From positions 310,001 to 374,000 of the forward strand of contig NZ_JACBXU010000002.1 of NCBI RefSeq assembly GCF_013415305.1: DNA of 64,000 bases, given 5' to 3'. Numbering within the stretch: position 1 is the first letter of the stretch; every line of letters begins with the position of its first letter. The stretch comes from Pantoea sp. WMus005. GTDB taxonomy: Bacteria > Pseudomonadota > Gammaproteobacteria > Enterobacterales > Enterobacteriaceae. Position numbers and translations under genes: made by a program. The notes under the pieces were generated by a model. The model did no database searches and had not been told where the DNA came from. It saw only the letters and a program-made list of their open reading frames with translations. This document shows, piece by piece, positions 8,065 to 16,768 of this stretch.

Positions 8065-9447
8065 TTGGCCAAAGCGGCAAAACGCGCATTTGTCTGTAAC
8101 GAATGTGGCGCAGATTACCCACGCTGGCAGGGGCAATGCAGCGCCTGCCACGCCTGGAACACTATCACCGAGGTGCGCATTGCCGCCTCGCCCGCCGCTG
8201 CGCGTAACGAGCGCCTGAGTGGCTATGCCGGCAGCGCCGGAACCAGCCGGGTGCAGAAGCTCTCTGAAATCAGCCTGGAGGCGTTACCGCGCTTCTCGAC
8301 CAGCTTCAAAGAGTTTGACCGTGTGCTGGGCGGCGGGGTAGTACCTGGCAGCGCCATTCTGATTGGCGGCAGTCCTGGTGCAGGTAAATCCACGCTGCTG
8401 CTGCAGGTGATGTGCCGGTTATCAGAGGGGATGAAAACCCTTTACGTCACGGGTGAAGAGTCACTGCAGCAGGTGGCAATGCGTGCCCATCGCCTGGGAT
8501 TACCCACCGAAAATGTGAATATGCTGTCGGAAACCAGCATCGAACAGATCTGCCTGATCGCCGAACAGGAGCAGCCGCAACTGATGGTGATCGACTCCAT
8601 TCAGGTCATGCACATGGCGGAAATCCAGTCGTCACCGGGCAGCGTTGCTCAGGTGCGGGAAACCGCCGCTTACCTGACGCGCTTCGCCAAAACGCGTGGC
8701 GTGGCGATCATCATGGTGGGTCACGTCACCAAAGATGGCTCGCTGGCCGGGCCGAAGGTACTTGAGCACTGTATCGACTGCTCAGTCCTGCTGGATGGCG
8801 ATGCCGACTCCCGCTTCCGTACCCTGCGCAGTCATAAAAACCGCTTCGGCGCGGTCAATGAGCTGGGCGTGTTTGCCATGACCGAGCAGGGCATGCGTGA
8901 AGTCAGCAACCCATCCGCTATCTTCCTGTCGCGTGGCGAAGAGATCACGTCAGGCAGTTCGGTCATGGTGCTGTGGGAGGGGACGCGCCCACTGCTGGTG
9001 GAGATTCAGGCGCTGGTCGATCACTCCATGATGGGTAATCCGCGCCGCGTGGCGGTGGGGCTGGAGCAGAACCGCCTGGCGATTCTGCTGGCCGTTTTAC
9101 ACCGTCATGGCGGATTGCAGATGGCGGATCAGGATGTGTTCGTCAACGTGGTTGGCGGCGTTAAAGTGACCGAAACCAGTGCCGATCTGGCGCTGATGCT
9201 GTCGATGGTATCGAGCCTGCGGGATCGTCCTTTGCCGCAGGATCTGGTGATCTTCGGCGAAGTGGGACTGGCCGGAGAGATCCGTCCGGTGCCCAGCGGG
9301 CAGGAGCGCATCTCTGAAGCGGCGAAGCATGGCTTCAAACGCGCCATTGTACCGGCAGGGAACGCACCGAAAAAACCGATTGCCGGGATGCAGGTTTTCA
9401 GCGCGAAGAAGCTGGCGGATGCGCTGGCGATTCTGGACGATCTTTAA
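8065..9447 (+). CDS. radA: DNA repair protein RadA
   Basis: RadA is a RecA-like ATPase that drives branch migration of recombination intermediates. The 460-residue protein has a C4 zinc finger (CNECG then CSACH, residues 10-30), Walker A GGSPGAGKST at about 96-105, the RadA-specific KNRFG motif and a C-terminal Lon-like domain. The start codon is TTG at 8065, with GAGG upstream; the resulting MAKAAKRAFVCNECG matches the family N-terminus and no better start exists before the zinc finger. It sits in the serB-radA-nadR cluster. Confidence 0.97.
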   Translation: MAKAAKRAFVCNECGADYPRWQGQCSACHAWNTITEVRIAASPAAARNERLSGYAGSAGTSRVQKLSEISLEALPRFSTSFKEFDRVLGGGVVPGSAILIGGSPGAGKSTLLLQVMCRLSEGMKTLYVTGEESLQQVAMRAHRLGLPTENVNMLSETSIEQICLIAEQEQPQLMVIDSIQVMHMAEIQSSPGSVAQVRETAAYLTRFAKTRGVAIIMVGHVTKDGSLAGPKVLEHCIDCSVLLDGDADSRFRTLRSHKNRFGAVNELGVFAMTEQGMREVSNPSAIFLSRGEEITSGSSVMVLWEGTRPLLVEIQALVDHSMMGNPRRVAVGLEQNRLAILLAVLHRHGGLQMADQDVFVNVVGGVKVTETSADLALMLSMVSSLRDRPLPQDLVIFGEVGLAGEIRPVPSGQERISEAAKHGFKRAIVPAGNAPKKPIAGMQVFSAKKLADALAILDDL

Positions 9448-9454
9448 CGCGCCT

Positions 9455-9488
9455 GCGGCCTGTCAGCGGAAAGCCGCTGACAGGCCGC
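9455..9488. other. 15-bp perfect hairpin between radA and nadR
   Basis: Arms GCGGCCTGTCAGCGG and CCGCTGACAGGCCGC with loop AAAG. It starts seven bases after the radA stop. No T-tract follows (CCCCACC), so it is not a standard terminator; it may stabilise the radA 3' end or attenuate read-through into nadR. Confidence 0.7.
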
Positions 9489-9523
9489 CCCCACCTTAAC
9501 CGCATTGATGCAGGAGGCACGAC

Positions 9524-10765
9524 ATGTCGTCATTTGATTATCTGAAAACGGCCATTCGCCAGCAGGGCCATACGCTGCAACAGGTCGCTGATGCCAGCGG
9601 CATGACCAAAGGCTATCTGAGCCAGTTACTTAATGCCAAAATCAAAAGCCCCAGCGCGCAAAAGCTGGAAGCGCTGCACCGCTTTCTGGGGCTGGAGTTT
9701 CCTCGCCGCGATAAAACCGTGGGCGTGGTATTTGGCAAGTTCTATCCGCTGCACACCGGCCACATCTATCTGATTCAGCGCGCCTGTAGCCAGGTCGATG
9801 AGCTGCATATCATCATGGGTTATGACGAGCCGCGTGACCGCGAACTGTTTGAGAACAGCGCGATGTCACAACAGCCCACGGTCAGCGACCGCCTGCGCTG
9901 GCTGCTGCAGACCTTTAAATATCAGAAAAATATCCGCATTCACGCCTTTGACGAGGAGGGGATTGAACCCTATCCACACGGCTGGGATGTCTGGAGTGAA
10001 GGTGTCAGCGCCTTCCTCAGTGAGCACGGTATTGCGCCGGACTGCATCTACACCAGCGAAGCGCCCGATGCGGAGATGTATCAGCAGCATCTGGGCATTC
10101 AGACCGTACTGGTCGATCCCAACCGATCCTTTATGAGCATCAGTGGCGCGCAGATTCGTCAGGATCCGTTCCGCTTCTGGGATTACATTCCTACGGAAGT
10201 GAAACCCTTCTTTGTGCGCACCGTGGCGATCCTCGGTGGAGAATCGAGCGGTAAATCGACCCTGGTGAATAAACTCGCCAACATCTTCAACACCACCAGT
10301 GCCTGGGAATATGGCCGCGACTATGTCTTCTCCCACCTGGGCGGTGACGAAATGGCGCTGCAATATTCTGATTACGACAAAATCGCGCTGGGGCAGGCGC
10401 AGTACATCGACTTCGCTGTCAAATACGCGAATAAAGTGGCGTTTATCGACACCGACTTTGTGACCACGCAGGCGTTTTGTCTGAAATATGAAGGGCGTGA
10501 ACATCCTTTTGTTCAGGCTCTGATCGATGAATATCGCTTTGATCTGGTGATTCTGCTGGAGAACAACGTGCCCTGGGTCGCGGATGGATTGCGCAGCCTG
10601 GGCAGTTCAGTGGATCGACGGGAGTTTCAGTCGATGCTGGTGACAATGCTGCGTGAAAACAACATCGAATTCCTGCACGTGCAGGAAGACGATTACGACG
10701 CCCGCTTCCTGCGTTGCATCGAGCTGGTAAAAGGGATGCTGGGCGAGAAAAACGCCCAGCCGTAA
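9524..10765 (+). CDS. nadR: Trifunctional NAD biosynthesis regulator NadR
   Basis: NadR represses NAD synthesis genes when NAD is plentiful, and has NMN adenylyltransferase and ribosylnicotinamide kinase activity. The 413 residues show three domains: an N-terminal helix-turn-helix (TLQQVADASGMTKGYLSQLL, about 17-36), a nucleotidyltransferase (VGVVFGKFYPLHTGHIYLI with the HxGH-type motif) and a C-terminal kinase with Walker A GGESSGKSTLVNKLA at about 238. AGGAGG lies just upstream of the ATG. All three domains are intact. Confidence 0.97.
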   Translation: MSSFDYLKTAIRQQGHTLQQVADASGMTKGYLSQLLNAKIKSPSAQKLEALHRFLGLEFPRRDKTVGVVFGKFYPLHTGHIYLIQRACSQVDELHIIMGYDEPRDRELFENSAMSQQPTVSDRLRWLLQTFKYQKNIRIHAFDEEGIEPYPHGWDVWSEGVSAFLSEHGIAPDCIYTSEAPDAEMYQQHLGIQTVLVDPNRSFMSISGAQIRQDPFRFWDYIPTEVKPFFVRTVAILGGESSGKSTLVNKLANIFNTTSAWEYGRDYVFSHLGGDEMALQYSDYDKIALGQAQYIDFAVKYANKVAFIDTDFVTTQAFCLKYEGREHPFVQALIDEYRFDLVILLENNVPWVADGLRSLGSSVDRREFQSMLVTMLRENNIEFLHVQEDDYDARFLRCIELVKGMLGEKNAQP

Positions 10766-10810
10766 CGCAGGTTTTGATCCGGTCTGCCGCAGGGCAGCCG
10801 GGTCAGTGCA

Positions 10811-11812
10811 TTAATAGACCATCACCACTTTGCCGCGCATGTGGCCTTCCAGCACCCGCTGATGGGCGGCGGTTAAGGTCTCAACGCTTAAGCCGTGCAG
10901 CGTCTCGCTCAGTGTGGTTTGCAGCTTACCTTCATCCAGCAACGCCGATACCGCATCCAGAATCTCGCCCTGACGCGCCATATCCGGCGTGTTGAACATG
11001 CTGCGGGTGTACATCAGCTCGAAGTGCAGGGCAGCGCTCTTCAGCTTCAGCTGATCCATCGACAGCGGATGTTCGTTTTCCACGATGGTGCAGATATGAC
11101 CCTGCGGCGCGATCAGCTTCGCCATCGTCTCCCAGTGACCATCGGTATCATTCAGGCAGAAGATATAATCGACCTGCTTAATGCCCTGTTTCTCCAGCTC
11201 ACCAGGCATATCTTTGTAGTTGATCACCAGATCGGCGCCGCGATCGCGGCACCACTGGGCGGAATCTTCACGCGAGGCGGTCGCAATGATCTTTACCTTA
11301 CTGCGCAGCTTCGCCAGTGGGATCGCCAGCGATCCGACACCGCCCGCGCCGCCCACGATCAGCAGGGTCTGATCTTCCGTTGCTGTTTCGAGGTTCAGTC
11401 GCTCAAACAGGCCTTCCCAGGCGGTCAGCGCCGTCAGCGGGATCGCGGCCGACTGCGCCCAGTCCAGGCTCTCAGGCTTGTGACCGGTGATGCGTGAATC
11501 CACCAGCTGCTCGGTGCTGTTACTGCCAGGACGGGTCAGATCGCCAGCATAGAAGACTTCATCGCCAGGCTTAAAATTACTGACTTTACTGCCCACTTCC
11601 AGCACGACACCGCTGGCATCCCAGCCGAGGATGCGTGGCTGTTGTATGCCGTTTTTCTTCGCCCCTTTATGAACCTTGGTATCAACCGGGTTGACTGACG
11701 CGGCTTTGACTTCAACCCGCAGGTCATACTCACCTGGCGTTGGGGTTTCAGGGAAAATTTCAGTGAAGTTTTCAGGATTTTCGGGATTAACTGCGATAGC
11801 GCGAATAGACAT
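10811..11812 (-). CDS. Medium-chain dehydrogenase, quinone oxidoreductase-like (zinc-type alcohol dehydrogenase family)
   Basis: A 333-residue NAD(P)H-dependent oxidoreductase of the MDR superfamily. It has KAASVNPVDTKVHKG in the substrate domain, GWDASGVVLEVGSKV, and the Rossmann dinucleotide motif LLIVGGAGGVGSLAIPLAKLRS at about residue 150. The cysteine pattern for structural or catalytic zinc is not apparent, so it is probably a zinc-free quinone or enone reductase despite the usual database name. It is divergent from a LysR regulator with a 95-base spacer that carries a dyad symmetric site, so the regulator very likely controls it. Substrate unknown. Confidence 0.85.
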   Translation of the reverse strand: MSIRAIAVNPENPENFTEIFPETPTPGEYDLRVEVKAASVNPVDTKVHKGAKKNGIQQPRILGWDASGVVLEVGSKVSNFKPGDEVFYAGDLTRPGSNSTEQLVDSRITGHKPESLDWAQSAAIPLTALTAWEGLFERLNLETATEDQTLLIVGGAGGVGSLAIPLAKLRSKVKIIATASREDSAQWCRDRGADLVINYKDMPGELEKQGIKQVDYIFCLNDTDGHWETMAKLIAPQGHICTIVENEHPLSMDQLKLKSAALHFELMYTRSMFNTPDMARQGEILDAVSALLDEGKLQTTLSETLHGLSVETLTAAHQRVLEGHMRGKVVMVY

Positions 11813-11865
11813 AAAGTTTCTCCTTGGTAAGTGCCTTAAGTGTAGAACGTGGTTTTAGCGGTGAT

Positions 11866-11880
11866 AAGATGGACAATCTT
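11866..11880. promoter_or_regulatory. Candidate LysR-type operator in the divergent promoter
   Basis: AAGAT-GGACA-ATCTT is a perfect 5-5-5 inverted repeat in the 95-base gap between the dehydrogenase and the LysR gene. Dyads of this size in such a position are usual for LysR regulators that control a divergent neighbour. Confidence 0.5.
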
Positions 11881-11907
11881 TCATAGAGTGTTCGTCTGAG
11901 GTGAACA

Positions 11908-12804
11908 ATGGCATTTCGTCAGTGGCAGGATATGGCGCTGTTTGCGCTGGTGGCGGAGTGCGGCAGTTTTACCGGTGCGGCGGAACGCGCGGGTCTGCCC
12001 AAATCAAGCGTCAGTCAGCGCATCAGCCAGCTGGAGCAGCGTCTGGGGATTCGTCTGCTGAACCGCACCACCCGTCAGCTCAATCTGACCTTTGCTGGTG
12101 AGCGCTATCTGCTGCATTGCCAGGAGATGATGCAGGCCAGTGAACGCGCCGATCAGGCGATCGCCAGTCTGCGGGAAAACCCCAGCGGGCGTCTGCGCAT
12201 CACCAGTCCGGCGGGGATTGGTGCCACTTTGCTGGCGCGCTGTAACGCGGAATTTTTACGTCTCTATCCTGATGTGACGCTGGATGTCTCGATCTCCGAT
12301 GAGATGCGCGATCTGGTGCAGGAGGGCTTTGATGTGGCGCTTCGCACCGGTCAGCCACAGGAGTCCTCGCTGATTGGCCGGCGAATCGGCAACTGCCCGC
12401 GACTGCTGGTCGCGTCACAGCACTATCTGAATCAACATCCGCCGCTGCTTCATCCTCAGCAACTGTCGGCCCATCGCTGTATTGCGCACCGCGCCTGGAA
12501 TGAATGGGTGTTGCAGCGCGAGGACGAGTTCTACCGCTGGCTGCTGCCGCCAGGCCATCTCACTGACAACTTACTCTATGCGCGCGAAGCTGCGCTGGGC
12601 GATGCGGGCATTACACTGCTGCCGCACTTTCTGACCGATGGGCCGCTGGCGGATCCCCGGCTGGTGCCGGTGCTGCCGGAGTGGGAGATCGAGGGAAATG
12701 AGCTGTGGCTGGTCTATCCGGGTCGTAAGCTGAACTCACCTGCACTGGCGCGCTTTATTGAGTTCGCGCTGCAGTCTCCGGTGTTCAGCGAATTTTATCG
12801 CTGA
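11908..12804 (+). CDS. LysR family transcriptional regulator
   Basis: A 298-residue regulator with an N-terminal winged helix (FALVAECGSFTGAAERAGLPKSSVSQRISQLEQRLGIRLLNRTTR, about residues 12-56) and a C-terminal substrate-binding domain starting around residue 90 (GRLRITSPAGIGATLLARC). The form of the effector domain is like that of regulators that control nearby reductases. GAGGTGAAC precedes the ATG at 11908. It is divergent from the quinone oxidoreductase-like gene, its probable target. The ligand is unknown. Confidence 0.88.
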   Translation: MAFRQWQDMALFALVAECGSFTGAAERAGLPKSSVSQRISQLEQRLGIRLLNRTTRQLNLTFAGERYLLHCQEMMQASERADQAIASLRENPSGRLRITSPAGIGATLLARCNAEFLRLYPDVTLDVSISDEMRDLVQEGFDVALRTGQPQESSLIGRRIGNCPRLLVASQHYLNQHPPLLHPQQLSAHRCIAHRAWNEWVLQREDEFYRWLLPPGHLTDNLLYAREAALGDAGITLLPHFLTDGPLADPRLVPVLPEWEIEGNELWLVYPGRKLNSPALARFIEFALQSPVFSEFYR

Positions 12805-12813
12805 TAGAGCCAT

Positions 12814-12838
12814 AAAAAAAGGCGGCATCGCTGCCGCC
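12814..12838 (-). terminator. Rho-independent terminator of ettA
   Basis: Stem GGCGGCA with TGCCGCC and a four-base loop. Read on the minus strand it is followed by seven T. It lies 11 bases past the ettA stop and would also limit read-through from the LysR gene. Confidence 0.85.
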
Positions 12839-12849
12839 CGTTTGTGCAA

Positions 12850-14517
12850 TTACTTCGTCATACGTTTGTACTTGATGCGTTTCGGCTCCAGTGCGTCGGC
12901 GCCGAGAGTACGCTTCTTGTACTCTTCGTATTCGGTAAAGTTACCTTCGAAGAATTCGATATTACCTTCATCCTGGTAATCCAGAATGTGCGTGGCGATA
13001 CGGTCCAGGAACCAGCGGTCATGCGAGATCACCATCGCACAACCCGGGAACTCCAGCAGGGCGTTTTCCAGCGCGCGCAGGGTTTCAATGTCCAGGTCGT
13101 TGGTAGGTTCATCAAGCAGCAGCATGTTGCCGCCAACCTGCAGCAGCTTCGCGAGGTGCAGACGACCACGCTCACCACCCGACAGTTCGCCAACGCGTTT
13201 GCCCTGATCGACGCCTTTAAAGTTAAAGCGGCCGACATAGGCGCGGCTTGGCATCTCGGTGTTACCGATGCGCATGATGTCCTGACCGCCGGAAACCTCT
13301 TCCCACACAGTTTTGGAATTGTCCATGCTGTCACGGAACTGATCCACGGAGGCCAGCTTCACGGTTTCACCCAGTACAATCTCGCCGGAATCAGGTTGTT
13401 CCTGACCGGACATCATGCGGAACAGCGTCGATTTACCCGCGCCGTTAGGACCGATAATCCCGACAATTGCCCCTTTTGGCACGGAGAACGACAGATCGTC
13501 AATCAGTACACGGTCGCCATAAGACTTACGCAGATGGCTCACTTCCAGCACTTTGTCACCCAGACGGGCACCCGGCGGAATGAACAGTTCGTTTGTTTCG
13601 TTACGCTTCTGGTAGTCGGTGTTGTTCAGCTCTTCAAAGCGTGCCAGACGGGCTTTGCCTTTAGACTGCTGGCCTTTTGGCCCTTTGCGCACCCACTCCA
13701 GCTCTTTCTCAATCGACTTGCGACGCGCGGCTTCAGAAGAGGCTTCCTGCGCCAGACGTGCATCTTTCTGCTCCAGCCAGGAGGAGTAGTTGCCTTCCCA
13801 CGGAATCCCTTCACCGCGGTCAAGTTCCAGAATCCAGCCTGCCACGTTATCCAGGAAGTAACGGTCATGCGTAATCGCGACGACGGTGCCTTCGAAGTCG
13901 TGCAGGAAGCGTTCCAGCCAGGCGACAGATTCGGCGTCCAGGTGGTTCGTCGGTTCGTCCAGCAGCAGCATGTCTGGTTTTTCCAGCAACAGGCGGCACA
14001 GGGCGACGCGGCGACGTTCACCACCGGAGAGGGTGGCGATTTTCGCGTCCCAGTCTGGCAGGCGCAGCGCATCGGCAGCACGTTCCAGCTGGGTGTTCAG
14101 GTTGTGGCCATCGTGTGCCTGGATGATTTCTTCCAGACGGCCCTGCTCAGCGGCCAGCTTGTCGAAGTCTGCACCTTCTTCGGCATAGAGTGCATAAACT
14201 TCGTCGAGACGTTTCAGTGCGCCAACCACTTCTGACAGCGCTTCTTCAACCGACTCACGCACGGTGTGTTCAAGGTTAAGCTGCGGCTCCTGCGGCAGAT
14301 AGCCAATCTTAATACCTGGCTGCGGGCGCGCTTCCCCTTCGATATCTTTATCGATGCCGGCCATGATGCGCAGCAGGGTAGATTTACCCGCACCATTCAG
14401 ACCAAGCACGCCGATTTTTGCGCCAGGGAAGAAGCTGAGTGAGATGTTTTTCAGGATATGTCGCTTCGGCGGAACCACTTTGCCGACGCGATGCATGCTA
14501 TAGACGAATTGAGCCAC
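12850..14517 (-). CDS. ettA: Energy-dependent translational throttle protein EttA (ABC-F)
   Basis: EttA binds the ribosomal E site and gates the start of elongation according to the ATP/ADP ratio. At 555 residues it has the exact E. coli length. It shows two ABC domains without membrane segments: Walker [10 protein letters not shown] and signature [11 protein letters not shown] in the first, Walker [10 protein letters not shown] and signature [12 protein letters not shown] in the second. Between them is the charged ABC-F linker. The N-terminus [22 protein letters not shown] fits the family. Confidence 0.97.
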   Translation of the reverse strand: MAQFVYSMHRVGKVVPPKRHILKNISLSFFPGAKIGVLGLNGAGKSTLLRIMAGIDKDIEGEARPQPGIKIGYLPQEPQLNLEHTVRESVEEALSEVVGALKRLDEVYALYAEEGADFDKLAAEQGRLEEIIQAHDGHNLNTQLERAADALRLPDWDAKIATLSGGERRRVALCRLLLEKPDMLLLDEPTNHLDAESVAWLERFLHDFEGTVVAITHDRYFLDNVAGWILELDRGEGIPWEGNYSSWLEQKDARLAQEASSEAARRKSIEKELEWVRKGPKGQQSKGKARLARFEELNNTDYQKRNETNELFIPPGARLGDKVLEVSHLRKSYGDRVLIDDLSFSVPKGAIVGIIGPNGAGKSTLFRMMSGQEQPDSGEIVLGETVKLASVDQFRDSMDNSKTVWEEVSGGQDIMRIGNTEMPSRAYVGRFNFKGVDQGKRVGELSGGERGRLHLAKLLQVGGNMLLLDEPTNDLDIETLRALENALLEFPGCAMVISHDRWFLDRIATHILDYQDEGNIEFFEGNFTEYEEYKKRTLGADALEPKRIKYKRMTK

Positions 14518-14707
14518 GTTGGATTGAGCCTCTGGGTCTGTTGGTCGTTGGAATGATGTCGAAGTTTAGCCTTTTTCACCGTTTAATCCCAGCCGGAGGG
14601 CGGCGAATAATGTCCTGAAGGGGAGGACGCCCGACAATGTGTGGGATAACTGTCTGATTTGCACGCAACATCATCAGACGTGTCAGATGATCAGGAAGAG
14701 GCAGGCC

Positions 14708-15472
14708 TCAGGGCAGACGAAGCGGTATCGCCTGCTGGGCCAGCCAGTTCTGCAACGCCTGATCGGGCGCGCTGTCACTCACCAGCAGATCGAAGCGCTG
14801 CAGCCCGGCAATGCGGGCGGGCAGCACTTTGCCATATTTACTGCTGTCAGCCACCAGTACGGATTTTCGGGCGCGCAGTATGGCGTGATGTTTCATCATC
14901 AGCTCATTGGTGTTGTAGCAGGTTGCCCCCTGATCTTTGTCGATGCCGGCGGCCGAGATAAAGGCCAGCGTCGGACAGAGATCGTCAAGGAGGGTATGCA
15001 CGCCAATCGGCGTAAACAGCGCATTGTCGGCATGAAACTCACCGCCGCTAAGGATGACGTGACAGGCCGGTTTCTCTTTCAGCGTCAGAAAGGTGTTCAT
15101 GGCGCAACAGATGGCGGTAAATGACAGCGTGTCGGGAATGGCATCAACGATATAGGGCAGGGTAGTGCCACAGTCGAAAAAGACCGTATCGTTCTCGTTA
15201 ATCAGGCTGGCCGCTGCCTGCGCCAGTCGCTGCTTTCTGGCGGCATTCTGCCCATGCTGATCGCTGACGAAATAGTGGCCAGCATGACTTTTCGGGTCGC
15301 TGACGATGTAGCCGCCCAGCAGGACCACGCTGGAACCCGGCTCGGTTAAGTCGCGGCGAACCGTCATCTCTGAGACACCCAGCAACTGCGCCGCATCTTT
15401 GAGGTGCAGTTTGTCGGTGCGTTTAAGTGCCTGCGTCAGCTTATGAATGCGTTCGTCGCGCCGGGTTTCCAT
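14708..15472 (-). CDS. deoR: DeoR-type repressor of deoxyribose utilisation (DeoQ/DeoR)
   Basis: A DeoR family repressor of 254 residues, very like E. coli DeoR: METRRDERIHKL, the helix-turn-helix LHLKDAAQLLGVSEMTVRRDL (about residues 22-42), VVLLGGYIV, FFDCGTTLPYI in the sugar-phosphate binding domain, and ACHVILSGGEFHADNALF. DeoR responds to deoxyribose-5-phosphate, the product of the kinase encoded across the promoter region. In Salmonella and some E. coli the regulator beside deoK is called DeoQ, so either name could apply. The ATG at 15472 gives the family N-terminus and has GAG seven bases upstream; an ATG at 15478 would add two residues. Two TGTTA-N6-TAACA operators lie in the divergent promoter region. 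Confidence 0.88.
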   Translation of the reverse strand: METRRDERIHKLTQALKRTDKLHLKDAAQLLGVSEMTVRRDLTEPGSSVVLLGGYIVSDPKSHAGHYFVSDQHGQNAARKQRLAQAAASLINENDTVFFDCGTTLPYIVDAIPDTLSFTAICCAMNTFLTLKEKPACHVILSGGEFHADNALFTPIGVHTLLDDLCPTLAFISAAGIDKDQGATCYNTNELMMKHHAILRARKSVLVADSSKYGKVLPARIAGLQRFDLLVSDSAPDQALQNWLAQQAIPLRLP

Positions 15473-15686
15473 GGTCATCTCTTTGTTACCTATCCTGCAG
15501 TGCGGAGCAAAAACGCCGGAATCGGCGTCAATACGCTACAAACCTCACAGATTTGAATGAGTTGCGTCTCATCCGCCAGGCTGGTAGTCAATCTTACCCG
15601 CAATCTGTAAGGGCCGCAAACCTCCGCCGTGCGGCCACACCACAGGCGATCACGCCCCACAATCGCCACGGTCCATGATGTTATCT

Positions 15687-15702
15687 TGTTATAATAGTAA
15701 CA
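15687..15702. promoter_or_regulatory. DeoR-type operator, distal copy
   Basis: TGTTATAATAGTAACA has both half-sites TGTTA and TAACA with six bases between. It matches the E. coli DeoR operator TGTTAGAATTCTAACA in both five-base half-sites. It lies in the deoR-deoK intergenic region (15473-15841), which has no other gene. The centre is 106 bp from the second copy. Confidence 0.75.
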
Positions 15703-15752
15703 CTCTAAGTCGCCTTTAATGCCGTTTGTTACCGAATTTCACCGTTTAAGGA

Positions 15753-15768
15753 TGTGGTTTTTGTCACA
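15753..15768. promoter_or_regulatory. CRP-cAMP site between the deoR and deoK genes
   Basis: TGTGG-N6-TCACA differs from the CRP core TGTGA-N6-TCACA by one base. It sits between the two DeoR-type operators. A start site near 15802 would put it at about -41.5 (class II), and TATTGT at 15790-15795 could be the -10. This would make deoKPX subject to catabolite repression. Confidence 0.7.
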
Positions 15769-15792
15769 TATTTAACCTTTAAGAAAGGTTAT

Positions 15793-15808
15793 TGTTACTT
15801 TAATAACA
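15793..15808. promoter_or_regulatory. DeoR-type operator, deoK-proximal copy
   Basis: TGTTACTTTAATAACA has both half-sites TGTTA and TAACA with six bases between, as in the copy at 15687-15702. It overlaps the likely deoK start site, so a bound repressor would block polymerase. Pairing with the distal copy by DNA looping is plausible, since the spacing is close to ten helical turns. Confidence 0.75.
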
Positions 15809-15841
15809 TTTGAAATTTGAAAACATCCGGGAGAAATGGTC

Positions 15842-16759
15842 ATGACAATTGCGGTCATCGGCTCAAACATGGTCGATCTGATTACCTATACCAACAGCCT
15901 GCCGAAAGCGGGCGAAACCCTTGAAGCGCCCGATTTTGCCATTGGCTGCGGCGGTAAAGGGGCTAACCAGGCGGTTGCGGCAGCAAAAATGGGTGGCAAC
16001 GTGATGATGGTCAGCAAGGTCGGCGACGATCTTTTTGCGCCGAACACCGTGGCTAATCTGCAGCAGCAGGGCGTGGACACGCGCTTTGTTACCACCGCTC
16101 CGGGCACCTCCAGCGGCGTGGCACCGATTTTTGTCGATGACCAGTCGCAGAACCGCATTCTGATTATCAAAGGCGCCAACCAGCAGCTGAAACCGGCTGA
16201 TATCGACGACGCTGCAGAGGCGCTGAAAGCCTGTGAGCTGATCATCCTGCAGCTGGAGATCCCGCTCGAAACGGTCTATTACGCTATCGATTTTGCCCGC
16301 CAGCATCAGATCAATGTGATCCTGAATCCGGCACCGGCCGTTGCCACGCTGGATATTCAATACGCCTGCAAATGCGACTTCTTTATGCCGAACGAAACCG
16401 AGCTGGAGATCCTCACCGGCCTGCCGGTCAGCACTGATGAAGAGGTGATCCTGGCCGGACAGTCGCTGCTTAAGCGCGGTCTTAAAAATCTGATCATCAC
16501 CCTGGGCAGCCGGGGATCGGTCTGGATGAGCGGCGACAGGGTGCATCGCGTGGCCGCGACGCCTGTTCAGGCGATCGACACCAGCGGCGCAGGTGATGCC
16601 TTTATCGGCTGTTTTGCGTATCTGCTGGTGGAAACCGGCGATGTGGCCGCCGCCATGACACAGGCTTCTGCGTATGCCGCCTGCAGCGTTACCGGGCGTG
16701 GCACCCAGTGTGCTTATCCCGACGCGGAGGCGTTTCAGCGTTTTCTCAACCGTAACTGA
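15842..16759 (+). CDS. deoK: Deoxyribokinase DeoK (PfkB/ribokinase family)
   Basis: DeoK phosphorylates 2-deoxy-D-ribose at O5, giving deoxyribose-5-phosphate, the DeoR inducer and substrate of the aldolase DeoC. The 305-residue protein carries IGSNMVDLITYTNSLPKAGETLEAP, IGCGGKGANQAVAAAKMGG (first PfkB signature), LNPAPA, PNETELEILTG and DTSGAGDAFIGCFA with the catalytic Asp. The NMVDLITYTN stretch is typical of DeoK and sets it apart from RbsK. GGAG at 15830-15833 is eight bases from the ATG at 15842 but only two from the ATG at 15836, so 15842 is chosen. First gene of deoKPX. Confidence 0.88.
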   Translation: MTIAVIGSNMVDLITYTNSLPKAGETLEAPDFAIGCGGKGANQAVAAAKMGGNVMMVSKVGDDLFAPNTVANLQQQGVDTRFVTTAPGTSSGVAPIFVDDQSQNRILIIKGANQQLKPADIDDAAEALKACELIILQLEIPLETVYYAIDFARQHQINVILNPAPAVATLDIQYACKCDFFMPNETELEILTGLPVSTDEEVILAGQSLLKRGLKNLIITLGSRGSVWMSGDRVHRVAATPVQAIDTSGAGDAFIGCFAYLLVETGDVAAAMTQASAYAACSVTGRGTQCAYPDAEAFQRFLNRN

Positions 16760-16768
16760 GGTTCTGCT

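Noticed and set aside
12844-14235. Long open frame (463 codons) opposite ettA
   Set aside because: It is antisense to a well conserved gene and arises from its codon usage; no protein family recognised.
15612-15636. GGCCGCA / TGCGGCC inverted repeat in the deoR leader, considered as a REP element or riboswitch
   Set aside because: Only seven pairs with a long loop, single copy, and no match to a known element.
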